Positions 1 to 9,076 of a stretch of DNA of 40,619 bases are shown here, one piece after another; positions within the stretch are counted from its first letter, which is position 1, and each line of letters begins with the position of its first letter. Position numbers and translations under genes: made by a program. This DNA is from an uncultured bacterium (GTDB taxonomy: Bacteria; Acidobacteriota; Thermoanaerobaculia; Multivoradales; J023): the NCBI GenBank assembly GCA_937948815.1, contig CALFAM010000065.1, positions 1 to 40,619 of the forward strand. The letters run 5' to 3'. Below the pieces are notes generated by a model, which was given only the letters and a program-made list of their open reading frames with translations, had not been told where the DNA came from and ran no database searches.

Positions 1-966
1 CGCCTCTTCTTCAGTGGCCGCCTCGACAGGAGCCGCTTCTGCTGGGTTTGCTTCTACTGGAGCCGCACCTGCTGGAGTGGACCGCTTGGACCGCGCGGCG
101 CGCTGATCGAGCACCGGGGCTTCCGAACTGGCCGTGATCGTGTCGGTGATCATCGGCGACATGGTGACCTCGAGGGACGTGTCGCGCCCCGCGTGCACCG
201 GAATCTCCGCGTACTCGACCGTCCAGAAACCATCGAGCTTCGAGATCACTCGGTACCGATCGGCCGGTAGCGATTGGACCTCGAAGCGCCCTTCGCCGTC
301 CGTCGTCAGCGCGCGTTTGCCAGCGCCCTCTCCCACCTCCATGGTCACGCCCGGAATCGGGACACCAGAGGCATCGACGACCTGGCCCCGAAGATTGCCG
401 GGCACGGATCGAGCCGGCGGTCCGGCCTGCGTGCGCGCGGCTCCCGATGTCGCGTCCGCTTGCGGCGTCGGCGCCGCAGTGGGCGTGGTCGGCTCGTCGA
501 TGGTCGCGAGCGTCTCCACCTCAGGCATCGATTCTTCGGTGACGGGCTCAGGCGCGTCCGGTGTCGCCACAGCCACCGGGATCTCCACCGCCGCGGCCGC
601 ATCAGCCGCTGCAGATTCGCCTGGCAGCGGGGGCTCGCGCCGTGGGACGGACGGCCCAGCAACAGCCGCTTCGTCGATGATGTTGCCGGCCAGCGGGTCG
701 ACATCGTCGCGGACGCGCCAGCCGAGCATGGCAGCGCCCAGGGCCACGATCACGGTGGCAGCGAGGGGCAACCACCGTCGCAATGACCGGGCAGGCGGCG
801 CGGGTGGCACGTGAGGTGTGACGGCACGGTCACCATCATCACTTCGGGTGGCGCGGAAATCGGCCGGAATCTCCCCCTTGATGCGATCGAGCAGATCGGC
901 TGGAGGCTGTGGGTCGTCGTGCGCGGTGAGAAGACGTTCGAGCTGGCGATCGTCGAGCGGTTTCAT
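1..966 (-). CDS. Membrane protein with carboxypeptidase-regulatory-like domain, coupled to ECF sigma factor (partial)
   Basis: The reading frame is open from an ATG at 966 down to base 1 (322 codons visible), so the C-terminus lies outside the window. The start overlaps the stop of the upstream sigma factor in an ATGA, which implies translational coupling. Residues 1-60 are a charged cytoplasmic region. One membrane helix lies at about 66-83, followed by an Ala/Pro/Glu-rich linker to about 185. A carboxypeptidase-regulatory-like beta domain follows at about 190-270 (begins NLRGQVVDASGVPIPGVTME). The segment ending in TASSEAPVLDQ resembles the plug-like stretch that follows such domains in many Acidobacteriota proteins. 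A low-complexity APVEA repeat then begins at about 298. By position this is where an anti-sigma factor usually sits, but no zinc-binding anti-sigma motif is visible. The missing part may hold a von Willebrand A domain, as in YfbK-like proteins; that is a guess from similar gene orders. Confidence 0.8.
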   Translation of the reverse strand, partial: MKPLDDRQLERLLTAHDDPQPPADLLDRIKGEIPADFRATRSDDGDRAVTPHVPPAPPARSLRRWLPLAATVIVALGAAMLGWRVRDDVDPLAGNIIDEAAVAGPSVPRREPPLPGESAAADAAAAVEIPVAVATPDAPEPVTEESMPEVETLATIDEPTTPTAAPTPQADATSGAARTQAGPPARSVPGNLRGQVVDASGVPIPGVTMEVGEGAGKRALTTDGEGRFEVQSLPADRYRVISKLDGFWTVEYAEIPVHAGRDTSLEVTMSPMITDTITASSEAPVLDQRAARSKRSTPAGAAPVEANPAEAAPVEAATEEEA

Positions 967-1661
967 GCTGCGTCCTCCCCCAGATCAGCGCGGAGCAGGG
1001 TCATGGCGCGGTTGAGTCGTTTACGAATGGCGGCGCCGGTCACGTTCTCGTGGCGGGCGATGTCTGACACGGGAAGCTCCGCCCAGAAACGGGCTGTGAC
1101 GGTGAAGCGAAGCTCCTCGGGAAGGCCAATGACGGCACGGCGCAGGCGCGCCGCCACCTCTTGATGCGACAACGAGCTGTCTTGCCCCGGCGACGGATCG
1201 GTCATCTCGGGAGGGCGTTCGTCGTCGATCGGCACAACCCGAGCGGGCCGTCGCAGGTGGTTCAGGAAGGCGTTGTAGGCGATGCGATAGAGCCAGGTTC
1301 CCAGACGCGCCCGGCGGTCGAAGCCCGACAGGGCCTGCCAAGCGCGGCGGTAGGTTTCCTGGGTGAGATCCGCCGAAAGGTCGTGGTTGCCGCCAGTCAG
1401 GCGGACCAACGAAGCAAAGACCGCGCGGTACGTCCGTTCGACGATGGCATCGGCGGCGGAGCGTTCACCACGGGCAAATCGATCCAGCAACGCACGCTCT
1501 TCCGCGCGTTCGAGCACAGGATCGGGGCGCGGCCTGTCGGCGCACGGCGTGTCGCCCTGACCAGCACGCCATTGCAGACGGCCCCCGGCCGCCTGGCGCT
1601 TGGCGCTCGAGTCGGGTTTCGACACGGCTAAAGGAGTGGGTTCTGCACGGCTCATGTTCAT
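963..1661 (-). CDS. RNA polymerase sigma factor, ECF (sigma-70) family
   Basis: This 232-residue protein has the two-domain ECF layout. Region 2 runs from about 60 to 135 and includes DLTQETYRRAWQAL and TWLYRIAYNAFLNHLRR, the core-binding and -10 recognition helices. Region 4 is at about 170-230, with LPEELRFTVTARFWAELPVSDIA and a helix-turn-helix ending in IRKRLNRAMTLLRADL. It should direct RNA polymerase to a small regulon. It is followed by an overlapping gene for a single-pass membrane protein with an extracytoplasmic domain, which fits control from the envelope. The first 55 residues are a disordered-looking extension rich in Pro, Arg and Ala. An in-frame ATG two codons downstream (1655) is an equally possible start, and no strong ribosome binding site separates the two. 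The family assignment is secure; the inducing signal is unknown. Confidence 0.9.
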   Translation of the reverse strand: MNMSRAEPTPLAVSKPDSSAKRQAAGGRLQWRAGQGDTPCADRPRPDPVLERAEERALLDRFARGERSAADAIVERTYRAVFASLVRLTGGNHDLSADLTQETYRRAWQALSGFDRRARLGTWLYRIAYNAFLNHLRRPARVVPIDDERPPEMTDPSPGQDSSLSHQEVAARLRRAVIGLPEELRFTVTARFWAELPVSDIARHENVTGAAIRKRLNRAMTLLRADLGEDAA

Positions 1662-1717
1662 AGCACTCGGTTAGACACGCGACCGGTGCGAAATGCAACC
1701 GACAACGCCCGGGTGCT

Positions 1718-3625
1718 TCAGAAGTCCGTGTAGCCAAAGGCGCGCAGGCGGGCCCGCTCCTCCTCACTCAACGGCGGTTTGGCGGCCGTGCCGGTGCGGT
1801 CGAGCTCGGCGCGCAGGCGCAGACTCTCGGCGACCAGGCGATCGAGCACCGGGGTCAGCTCGGCACGATGATCGGCACCCGCTGCAGCGTTTCGCACCTC
1901 CTGCCAGTGGCCCGCTTGGCGCATCATCAACCGCAAGCTGTCGTCTTGCAGACGCGTGAGCAGCCGGTCGCCGGACACCACGCTCAGATCGGCGCTCCCG
2001 ACCAAGAGCGGCCGTGCGGGATCCTGACGGCCGCGAAGATTGCCCCCGGGCAAAGAACCTGCCACCCCACCGGAGGCGACGCCCGCGGCGGCCAGAATGG
2101 TCGGCATGACATCGATGGCTGATACGGGTTCGTCTCGCCGCAGGCCGGCACGCCGGGCGCCGCCTTGCGAGGCCGGCCATTTGATGATGAGGGGGACACG
2201 CAGCACTGCGGGCCGGTGTACGCCGTGCAGCACCGCCCGGTCGCGTTCCAGCAGCAGCTCGCCATGGTCGCTGGTCACCACGATCATCAGCTCGTCCCAG
2301 ACACCGAGACGGCGCAGATCCTCGAACAGCCTTCCGAGCTCGTCATCGACGTGGCGAACACCCTCGCCGTAGAGATAGCGCAGGACTTGGTCTTCACCGA
2401 GCCGCGGCAAGACTGCTCCGGTCCGGATGGCGTCGAGACGCTCCGAGGCACAGACGCCATGGAGCCCACCGCTGCCCCCTCCGTCGTCGGCCGCCCCAGG
2501 CTCGGCCTCGCAACCGTATCCGGCCGGCACGTCGAAGCGCTCACTCAGGGAGTGCGCGGTCACCGATGGCGCCTCGTACGGAAGCTGACGAAAGTCGGAG
2601 TGTGCTTCGAAGGTGTGGAGGAAGAAGAAGAACGGGCGGTCGCGGTGCGCGCCGATCCAACTCGCCGCCCGCCGCGCCATCTGCGCCGTGCTCCAATCCT
2701 CGACCCAATAGTCGTCGAAGCCGCGGTGGAAGCCGAAGCGGGAATCGAGATGCACCACGTCCTGCACGACCGCGGCGGTTGTGAACCCGGCCTCCGACAA
2801 CTGCTCAGCAAGGGTGGGTACGGCGGGATGAAGGGCGTCTTCGTAGGCCTGTGCAGCGTGAACGAGGGGCGGCTGCCCGGTCAGCAAAGTCGCGTGGGAA
2901 GGCTTGGTCCAGCTCGCCCCAGCCCAAGCGTCCGTGAAGGACTCACTGGCAGCGACCAGCCGATCGAGATGAGGGGTCGGCCACGGTCCGCCCAACGCCT
3001 CGATGCCGTCGGCGCGCAAGGTGTCGATCGAGATCAGCAGAATTCCCACGGGCGGTGGCGCCGGGCGCACCGGGCGCACGGTCTCGTGAGCGACGTAGAA
3101 GTCTTCGAGGTAGATCGTGCCCGGCGTGAAGTGGGGCTCGACCCGCACCGCGGCCGTCGAACCGGCGAGCCCATCGAGGTAGACCCGGGTGAGAAAGGGA
3201 CCGGAGCCGCTTCCGATCGGCACCCGCAGGCGGCGGGTCGGTCCGAAGCGCGGCTCGAGCTGGACCATCAAGAAATCCGGCGCCCCGCGCTCGCGGCAGC
3301 CCCCCACGACCAGCATCGGGTCGTGCTCGAGAGCAACCCGCGCCCCGACGGCGGCGCCGTGGGCGAGCGTCAAGGCATTCCACGTCTGATCGCCACAGCC
3401 GACCAGGCCTGGCGCAGCCGTTCCGGACGGTGTGGCCAGTCTTCCTTCGGTCACCAGATCCGTGTAGCTCAAGCCACGATCTGGGGATGTCGTCCGCACC
3501 TCGTCGGCCGTGGCAACAGATGGCACGATCGCAGCCAGGCTGACGAACCACCAAAGCACCGGAAGAGCCACGAACAGCCCAAGCGCGCGGGGACAGGACG
3601 ACGGCCCAGTACGTGTTTTTCCCAC
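1718..3625 (-). CDS. Secreted sulfatase / alkaline-phosphatase-superfamily hydrolase with Thr at the nucleophile position
   Basis: The product is 635 residues from a GTG start at 3625. A hydrophobic signal segment lies at about 14-40, with VATA before a likely cleavage point. Residues 45-190 form a beta-rich N-terminal region of unknown role. The sulfatase fold begins at ILLISIDTLRADG (195-207, metal-binding Asp). It continues with SWTKPSHATLLTG (238-250) and TSDHGE (451-456, metal-binding Asp-His). In true sulfatases the nucleophile is a Cys or Ser in C/S-x-P-S-R that becomes formylglycine. Here the position is Thr240 followed by Lys-Pro-Ser-His, so formylglycine formation is not expected. 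A threonine nucleophile, as in phosphoethanolamine transferases and related phosphohydrolases, is more likely. The substrate cannot be told from sequence. It lies 56 bp upstream of the sigma factor gene on the same strand and could be co-transcribed with it. Confidence 0.85.
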   Translation of the reverse strand: MGKTRTGPSSCPRALGLFVALPVLWWFVSLAAIVPSVATADEVRTTSPDRGLSYTDLVTEGRLATPSGTAAPGLVGCGDQTWNALTLAHGAAVGARVALEHDPMLVVGGCRERGAPDFLMVQLEPRFGPTRRLRVPIGSGSGPFLTRVYLDGLAGSTAAVRVEPHFTPGTIYLEDFYVAHETVRPVRPAPPPVGILLISIDTLRADGIEALGGPWPTPHLDRLVAASESFTDAWAGASWTKPSHATLLTGQPPLVHAAQAYEDALHPAVPTLAEQLSEAGFTTAAVVQDVVHLDSRFGFHRGFDDYWVEDWSTAQMARRAASWIGAHRDRPFFFFLHTFEAHSDFRQLPYEAPSVTAHSLSERFDVPAGYGCEAEPGAADDGGGSGGLHGVCASERLDAIRTGAVLPRLGEDQVLRYLYGEGVRHVDDELGRLFEDLRRLGVWDELMIVVTSDHGELLLERDRAVLHGVHRPAVLRVPLIIKWPASQGGARRAGLRRDEPVSAIDVMPTILAAAGVASGGVAGSLPGGNLRGRQDPARPLLVGSADLSVVSGDRLLTRLQDDSLRLMMRQAGHWQEVRNAAAGADHRAELTPVLDRLVAESLRLRAELDRTGTAAKPPLSEEERARLRAFGYTDF

Positions 3626-3824
3626 CCCGACATTCTAGCCCGGCACTCCCCGAGGCCACGGCTCGCCTTCTCCGTGGGACTCGCTGGGTCGGCCCTCACG
3701 AAATCGATGGGCTCCGGTGTAAGAATCAGGGCGATCGGACGTTTGGATCTGTGTGAGCACAATCCACGCAACGACAAGCGCTTTGGCACCGGCATCAGCC
3801 GGTTGCAGACAGGAGGAACCGAGC

Positions 3825-4376
3825 GTGTCAGCCGCAATCGACACCGACACCAGCCACGCCCCACCGTCGCGCGAGCTGGAAACGCTCTTCAAGGAGCATC
3901 ACGGCCTGGTCTTCGGTACGGCCTTCCGCATCACGGGGACGGCCCAAGACGCAGAGGATGTCGTACAGACCGTCTTCTTCCGGCTGCTTCGCCTCGGGGA
4001 AGGACCCAACGTCGCACCCAAGACCGGAAGCTACCTGCGCCGCGCCGCGGTCAACGCCTCCCTCGACCTCATGCGCTCGCGGGCGCGCAAGAAGTCGCTG
4101 CCGATCGACGAGATCGAGCTGCCGACCGACGCGCCGGGCCCCGACCGTCTGGAGCGAGCGGGTGAAATCCGCCGCTGCTTGCGCAAGGCGCTCACCGACT
4201 TGACACCGAAAAGCGCGGAGATCTTCTCCTTGCGCTTCCTCGAAGGCTTCGACAACCACGAGATCGCCCGAATGACCGACACCTCGCAAACCGCCGTCGG
4301 GGTCATGGTCCACCGGGCACGCAACCGGGTGAAGAAAGAGATGGCCGCCTGCGTTGGAGGACTCAGCGATGCTTGA
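3825..4376 (+). CDS. RNA polymerase sigma factor, ECF (sigma-70) family
   Basis: I place the start at the GTG at 3825, because AGGAGG at about 3811-3816 lies at ideal distance; an ATG at 3753 in the same frame has no such site. The 183-residue protein shows region 2 with LFKEHHGLVFGTAFRITG and AQDAEDVVQTVFFRLL, then YLRRAAVNASLDLMRSRARK. Region 4 includes LTPKSAEIFSLRFLEGF and a helix-turn-helix (DNHEIARMTDTSQTAVGVMV) ending in a basic tail. Its last codons overlap the start of the FecR-domain gene downstream, so the two are translationally coupled and probably form a sigma/anti-sigma pair. It is unrelated in sequence detail to the other sigma factor at 963-1661 and points the other way, away from the sulfatase gene. 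Confidence 0.9.
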   Translation: MSAAIDTDTSHAPPSRELETLFKEHHGLVFGTAFRITGTAQDAEDVVQTVFFRLLRLGEGPNVAPKTGSYLRRAAVNASLDLMRSRARKKSLPIDEIELPTDAPGPDRLERAGEIRRCLRKALTDLTPKSAEIFSLRFLEGFDNHEIARMTDTSQTAVGVMVHRARNRVKKEMAACVGGLSDA

Positions 4377-7011
4377 TCACGAACATACCGACCGCGCCCT
4401 TGACGACGCGATCGCGCAGATTCGCGCCGCTCAGCCGGATCCGGCCGTAGTCGCCGCCGCCGCCGAGCGCGTGTGGGATCGCATTTCGGCACCGCAGGCC
4501 GCCGATGTCGCGGCCGCCGCCGACGTCGCGGAAATCCGCGGCTGCGACGACTACCAAACCTTGATTCCCGCGCACCTCTCGGGCTCCTTGCCGCCCGCGC
4601 GCAAGACATTGCTCGAAGACCACCTGGGCGAGTGTGTCCCCTGTCGTCGGGCCCTCAAGGCAGCCCGCGCGGGCGAGCAGCTCGCGCCACAAACCCAGGA
4701 TCGTCCTCGCACGCGCTCCTTTGCCGGCGGCCGCTTGGCGCTGGCTGCGTTGTTGATCGTCGGTCTCGGCGCGGGTGCCATGCTGATCTGGCAGTCGATG
4801 CCATTCAGCAGCGGACCGGCTGCCACGGTGACGGCCGTGGACGGCGATCTTTTCCGGGTCGCAGCCGGCTCCTTGCCGATCGACGCCGGCGCGCCGGTTC
4901 AGGAAGGCGAGCACATTCGCAGCGGCCGCAGCGGCGGCGCCGTCGTGGCGCTCGCGGACGGCAGCCAGGTCGAGCTGCGTGCACGGTCGGAAATCTCGAT
5001 CGAGGAGAACCGCCGAGGGACGACCATTCATCTCGACCGCGGTAGCGTCATCGTGCAAGCCGCCAAGCAGCGCGACCGCAAGCTCTACGTGGCCACGGAT
5101 GATTGCCTGGTCTCGGTGACCGGCACGATCTTCTCGGTCAACCACGGCACCAAGGGTTCCCGCGTGGCCGTGGTCGAAGGCGAGGTCAAGGTCGACTTCT
5201 CAGGCGAAGAAAAGGTGCTGTTGCCGGGCGACCAGGTGACCACCACCCAGAATCTGGCGGCCATGCCGATTGGCCAGGAACTTTCCTGGAGCCGCAACAT
5301 CGACCAGTACCTGGCCATGCTGGGCGAGCTGCAGGCCCTCGAGAAGGCCATTCACGAAGCGGTCGGCGCTTCCGAGCTCCGGTACTCCAGCCAGCTGCTC
5401 GACCTGATGCCCGCCGGCACGGTCTTCTATACGGGCTTGCCGAACCTGGCCGAGACGATCAGCGAATCGTACCGCGCGGCGATCGCACGGCTGGACGAGA
5501 GTCCGGTGCTCGCCGCCTGGTGGCAAGACAACCACGGCCCGGACCGGCTGCAGCCGGCCATCGACGAGATCATCACCCGGGTCGAAGCGCTGGGCGCTTA
5601 CCTGGGCGACGAGGTCGCGGTCGGTGTCTCGAGCACGGGCGACGCCAACCCGGTTCCCCTGGTCGCCGCGGATGTATTGTCCGGAACCGGCCTTCGTGAC
5701 TTCGTCGAAGGGCAGATCGATCAGTTCGTGACCGGCATCGAGCCGCTCGTCTTCCTCGACGACGATCTCGAGTCACCGACCAACCAGCCAGCGATCTACG
5801 CCTGGACGAATGACGAGGTGATGGTCGCCTCCTCTTCGCTGGGCGCTGTCCAGCGGGCCGCGCGGGCGCAGATCGAGGGTGCGGTGAGCAGCTTCGTCGG
5901 CACGCCGTTCCACCAGGAAATCACCGAGCGCTATAGCCAGGGCGCAAGCGTGCTGGCCGCCTTCGATCTCGAAACCGTGGTCGGCCACGGCCTGGCTTCC
6001 GGCACGGAACAGGGACGTCGCGCATTCAGGGTGTTCGGTATCGACAACGCACGGTTCATCACGGTCGAACGCAAGGGCACGACGGAGAACACCCATCATG
6101 AGATGGCGCTGACCTTCAGTGACAGCCGTCACGGGGTGTCCTCTTGGCTGGCCGAGCCCGCCCCGATGGGCTCCTTGGAGTTCATCTCTCCCGACGCCCA
6201 TGCCTTCACGGCCTTGGTGATCAAGGATCCGGCTCTGATGCTCCAAGACATCGAAGCAGCAGTCGCCGGTGACAACGAGGCGAGCGAAGGCTTCGCGCGC
6301 GTCTTGACCCAGTTCCGGGACCACTACGGTCTCGATCTTCAGGAGGACGTCGCTTCGGTCCTGGGCGGCGAGATCGCCTTTGCCCTCGACGGCCCGTTGG
6401 TGCCCGTGCCGAGCTGGAAGCTGATCGCCGAAGTCTACGACCCCGCCCGCTTCCAGTGGGTGGTCGAGCGGTCGGTCGAGGAAACCAACGCACGGCTGGC
6501 CGAGACCGGCATGGATCCGATCGCCTTGACCAAGGAACAAGTCGGAGGTCGCACCTTCTACTCCCTCCCGGTCGTGATCGGCGAGATCCACTACACCTTC
6601 GTCGATGGCTACATGATTGCCGCCCCTGGACGCGCCTTGCTCGATCGGGCGATCCGCTTCCGCGACTCGGGCTACACTGTGACCAGCTCACAGCAGTTCG
6701 CGGCGCTCTTGCCACACGACCGGCACGAGAACTTCTCGGCGCTCTTCTACCAGGACATCGGTAGCTTGTTCGAGTCGGTCGTCGAGCGTTTGACCCCAGC
6801 AGGGCTCACGGAGCAGCAGCAGGCCGCGCTCGAGGCGATCCAACTCGACGCCAAGCCGATGCTGGCCTTCGCCTACGGTGAGGACGATCGCATCGCCGCC
6901 GCGGTCAGCAGCGAGCGGAGCCTGTTGGGCAATGCTCTTCTCGGTCTGTTTGGTTGGCTCGGGCCGGGGGGCCTTCAAACGAATCTGACCGAGTCGCTCG
7001 CGCTCCCCTGA
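4369..7011 (+). CDS. Anti-sigma-like membrane protein with zinc-finger-like, FecR and large C-terminal domains
   Basis: The start is taken as the ATG at 4369, eight bases after GGAGG and overlapping the sigma factor stop; a TTG at 4354 in frame is less likely. The protein is 880 residues. Residues 57-100 resemble the cytoplasmic zinc-binding anti-sigma domain ([14 protein letters not shown], then DHLGECVPC). A membrane helix lies at 122-142. A FecR domain follows at about 153-290, with the typical [14 protein letters not shown] and [10 protein letters not shown] segments. The remaining 590 residues resemble the DUF3352 type of repeat domain, beginning near [20 protein letters not shown] (346-365). 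By layout it should hold the upstream sigma factor at the membrane and respond to something in the periplasm. The exceptionally long sensor half is unusual for a FecR protein. The last codons (ESLALP then stop) form the first unit of a 23-bp tandem repeat that continues past the gene. Confidence 0.85.
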   Translation: MLDHEHTDRALDDAIAQIRAAQPDPAVVAAAAERVWDRISAPQAADVAAAADVAEIRGCDDYQTLIPAHLSGSLPPARKTLLEDHLGECVPCRRALKAARAGEQLAPQTQDRPRTRSFAGGRLALAALLIVGLGAGAMLIWQSMPFSSGPAATVTAVDGDLFRVAAGSLPIDAGAPVQEGEHIRSGRSGGAVVALADGSQVELRARSEISIEENRRGTTIHLDRGSVIVQAAKQRDRKLYVATDDCLVSVTGTIFSVNHGTKGSRVAVVEGEVKVDFSGEEKVLLPGDQVTTTQNLAAMPIGQELSWSRNIDQYLAMLGELQALEKAIHEAVGASELRYSSQLLDLMPAGTVFYTGLPNLAETISESYRAAIARLDESPVLAAWWQDNHGPDRLQPAIDEIITRVEALGAYLGDEVAVGVSSTGDANPVPLVAADVLSGTGLRDFVEGQIDQFVTGIEPLVFLDDDLESPTNQPAIYAWTNDEVMVASSSLGAVQRAARAQIEGAVSSFVGTPFHQEITERYSQGASVLAAFDLETVVGHGLASGTEQGRRAFRVFGIDNARFITVERKGTTENTHHEMALTFSDSRHGVSSWLAEPAPMGSLEFISPDAHAFTALVIKDPALMLQDIEAAVAGDNEASEGFARVLTQFRDHYGLDLQEDVASVLGGEIAFALDGPLVPVPSWKLIAEVYDPARFQWVVERSVEETNARLAETGMDPIALTKEQVGGRTFYSLPVVIGEIHYTFVDGYMIAAPGRALLDRAIRFRDSGYTVTSSQQFAALLPHDRHENFSALFYQDIGSLFESVVERLTPAGLTEQQQAALEAIQLDAKPMLAFAYGEDDRIAAAVSSERSLLGNALLGLFGWLGPGGLQTNLTESLALP

Positions 7012-7080
7012 GCGAGTCGCTCGCGCTCCCCTAAGCGAATCGTTCGCGCTCTCCTAAGCGAGTCGTTCGCGCTCCCCGAG
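6990..7080. repeat. Four-unit 23-bp tandem repeat spanning the stop codon of the FecR gene
   Basis: Four head-to-tail units lie at 6990-7012, 7013-7035, 7036-7058 and 7059-7080 (the last is 22 bp). Units share CGAGTCGCTCGCGCTC, with G/A and C/T variants in units 3 and 4. Each unit boundary carries CTGAG or CTAAG, so the gene's own TGA stop is part of unit 1. Each unit can form a short hairpin (GCGAG-TCG-CTCGC). The unit length is not a multiple of three. The array may stabilise the 3' end of the mRNA, act as a weak terminator, or simply be slippage-derived. Confidence 0.85.
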
Positions 7081-7272
7081 ACGGGACGCGAGCGCAGGAG
7101 GGGCCGCCAGGACGCCGCGACCGAGGTCGCTGTGAACTGGCGGCTCGATTCGTTTTGGAAACCCTTGATTGCACGCTGGTAAGCTGGAACAAACAACCGA
7201 TACGAAGCGTAGTGGAGAGGGACGGCTCTGCTGCCATCAACCCTACGACCATCCGTCGGACGAACGAGGATC

Positions 7273-8220
7273 ATGGAATCGATCATCGAGCTGGAAGGCC
7301 TTAGTGTTCGCTTCGGAAAGCTCGAAGCGCTGAAGAATCTAACCGGGTCGTTCTCGGGCCGTGCGATCGGCCTGCTCGGCCCCAATGGCGCGGGCAAGAC
7401 GACCCTCATCCATACCTTGCTGGGCTTCTACACACCGGCAGCGGGTACCGCCAAGCTTCTCGGGCGCGACATCCGCAAGCAGGACAAGGAGACACGGGCG
7501 CTGGTCGGCTACATGCCCGAGCGCGACAGCTTCATCGCTGGCATGACCGCCGTACGCTTCGTTCGCATGATGGCAGAGCTCTCTGGCCTGCCCGCCGAGC
7601 AGGCACTCGAGCGGGCCCACGAAATGCTCTTCTATGTCGGCCTCGGCGAAGCCCGCTATCGCCCCCTCGAGAGCTACTCCCTCGGCATGAAACAACGGGC
7701 CAAGCTGGCCCAGGCTCTGGTCCACGGGCCGCGCATTCTCTTCCTCGACGAGCCGACGAACGGACTCGATCCGCCAGGGCGCGAGCGGATGATTCAACTG
7801 ATCAAAGACATCCGCGACGCCGGCAAGGTACACGTGATTCTCTCCTCGCACCTTTTGCGAGATGTCGAGGAGTGTTGCGAGCAGGTGTTGATCCTGAAAG
7901 GCGGCGAGATCGCTCGTTTTGCCAACCTCGAAGAGGAACGACAGGCGAACAAGAAGTTCCTGGAGCTCGAGATCGCTGGTGACGCCGAAGCCTATGTGCG
8001 AGAAGTTGCCGCCCTCGGCTGCGAAAGCGCACGGGCGGGCAAGCGACGCATCAAGATGATCCTGCCCCCCGAGCTCGAAATCCGTTCCTTGTACGAGGTC
8101 GCAGCCCGCCAGAACGTACAGATCCGTCACCTCGACTACAAACGAGATTCTCTGCAGGACATCTTCCTGAAAGCCATGGACCTCGAATCTCTGGGAGAAG
8201 CCAACCATGGCCGTGCATGA
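7273..8220 (+). CDS. ABC transporter ATP-binding protein (ABC-2 exporter type)
   Basis: This 315-residue protein is a nucleotide-binding subunit. It has Walker A GPNGAGKT (36-43), signature YSLGMKQR (135-142), Walker B ILFLDEP (155-161) with NGLD, and an H-loop SSHLL. The C-terminal 90 residues form the extra domain common in ABC-2 drug or polymer exporters. It is the first gene of a four-gene operon in which ATPase and permease genes alternate. Its end overlaps the next gene by 14 bases, which indicates tight coupling and a matched ATPase/permease pair. ATP hydrolysis here should drive export across the inner membrane; nothing in the sequence identifies the cargo. A GAGG lies very close upstream of the ATG (about 4 nt), a slightly short spacing. 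Confidence 0.95.
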   Translation: MESIIELEGLSVRFGKLEALKNLTGSFSGRAIGLLGPNGAGKTTLIHTLLGFYTPAAGTAKLLGRDIRKQDKETRALVGYMPERDSFIAGMTAVRFVRMMAELSGLPAEQALERAHEMLFYVGLGEARYRPLESYSLGMKQRAKLAQALVHGPRILFLDEPTNGLDPPGRERMIQLIKDIRDAGKVHVILSSHLLRDVEECCEQVLILKGGEIARFANLEEERQANKKFLELEIAGDAEAYVREVAALGCESARAGKRRIKMILPPELEIRSLYEVAARQNVQIRHLDYKRDSLQDIFLKAMDLESLGEANHGRA

Positions 8221-9076
8221 TCGGCGTTACAAACCCTACACGGGCGAGACCACAGCTTTGCGGTCACGATTTCTCGTGCTGCCGCGCTATGCCTTCAAGG
8301 ATGTCTTCAAGTCTCGCTGGCTCGTTTTCTTCCTCGGCCTGACCGTGCTGCCGCCGCTGATCTTCGGCATCATGATCTACATCCGAAACAATCTAGATGC
8401 CCTCGACCGGCTTTCCCAGCTCGGCCTGGACATCGGATCGTTCTATTCAATCGACGAAGGCTTTTTTGCCAATTTCCTTCGCTGGCAATATTCTTTTGCG
8501 TTCTTCCTGACGCTGTTCGTTGGGCCAGGCTTGGTTTCCCGCGACCTCGCCAACAACGGCCTCCCTCTCTATCTCAGCCGGCCCATCTCGCGCGCTGATT
8601 ATGTGATCGGCAAACTGGTCATTCTGCTGACCCTGTCTTCTGCGATCACCTGGGTGGCCGGCCTCCTGCTCTTCGGGCTCAACGGCAACATGACGACCTG
8701 GGGCTGGATGTTCGAGAACGCTCGCATCGGCTTCGCGGTCTTCGTCGGCTCGTTCCTGTGGATCTCCCTACTCGCCCTGCTCGCTCTGTCGCTCTCGGCA
8801 TGGGTTCGCTGGAAAGTCATCGCGGGCTTCATGCTCTTGGCGTTCTTCCTGGTCGGGACGGTAGTACCCCAGGTGATCAATGCCTTCTTCCGCACCGATT
8901 GGGGGCACATTCTCAATGCGGTGCAGTTGGTCCGGATCGTAACGGCGAAAATGCTCGGGACGACACCTCCAGATGGCCCACCCTTCTTCGCCTGCATCAT
9001 TGCGCTGGCGGTGATGGCGGGAGTATGCCTGCTCTTGCTCAACCGGCGGATTCGCGCCTACCAGGTGGTGAGCTAA
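8207..9076 (+). CDS. ABC-2 type transporter permease
   Basis: The 289-residue product begins with a basic cytoplasmic stretch ([10 protein letters not shown]). It then shows about six membrane segments, for example [69 protein letters not shown] and [16 protein letters not shown]. The phrase [20 protein letters not shown] between helices is characteristic of ABC-2 permeases. The gene overlaps the upstream ATPase gene by 14 bases, and its TAA shares a base with the ATG of the next ATPase gene (TAATG at 9074-9078). It is most simply the membrane partner of the ATPase encoded at 7273-8220. Confidence 0.9.
   Translation: MAVHDRRYKPYTGETTALRSRFLVLPRYAFKDVFKSRWLVFFLGLTVLPPLIFGIMIYIRNNLDALDRLSQLGLDIGSFYSIDEGFFANFLRWQYSFAFFLTLFVGPGLVSRDLANNGLPLYLSRPISRADYVIGKLVILLTLSSAITWVAGLLLFGLNGNMTTWGWMFENARIGFAVFVGSFLWISLLALLALSLSAWVRWKVIAGFMLLAFFLVGTVVPQVINAFFRTDWGHILNAVQLVRIVTAKMLGTTPPDGPPFFACIIALAVMAGVCLLLLNRRIRAYQVVS

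Noticed and set aside
2165..4165. A 666-codon open frame on the plus strand opposite the sulfatase gene
   Set aside because: It is antisense to a gene with clear sulfatase motifs, runs across the intergenic region into the sigma factor gene in another frame, and has Arg-, Gly- and His-rich shadow composition with no domain.
6990..7080. CRISPR-like array
   Set aside because: Units follow one another directly with no spacers, and there are no cas genes in the window.
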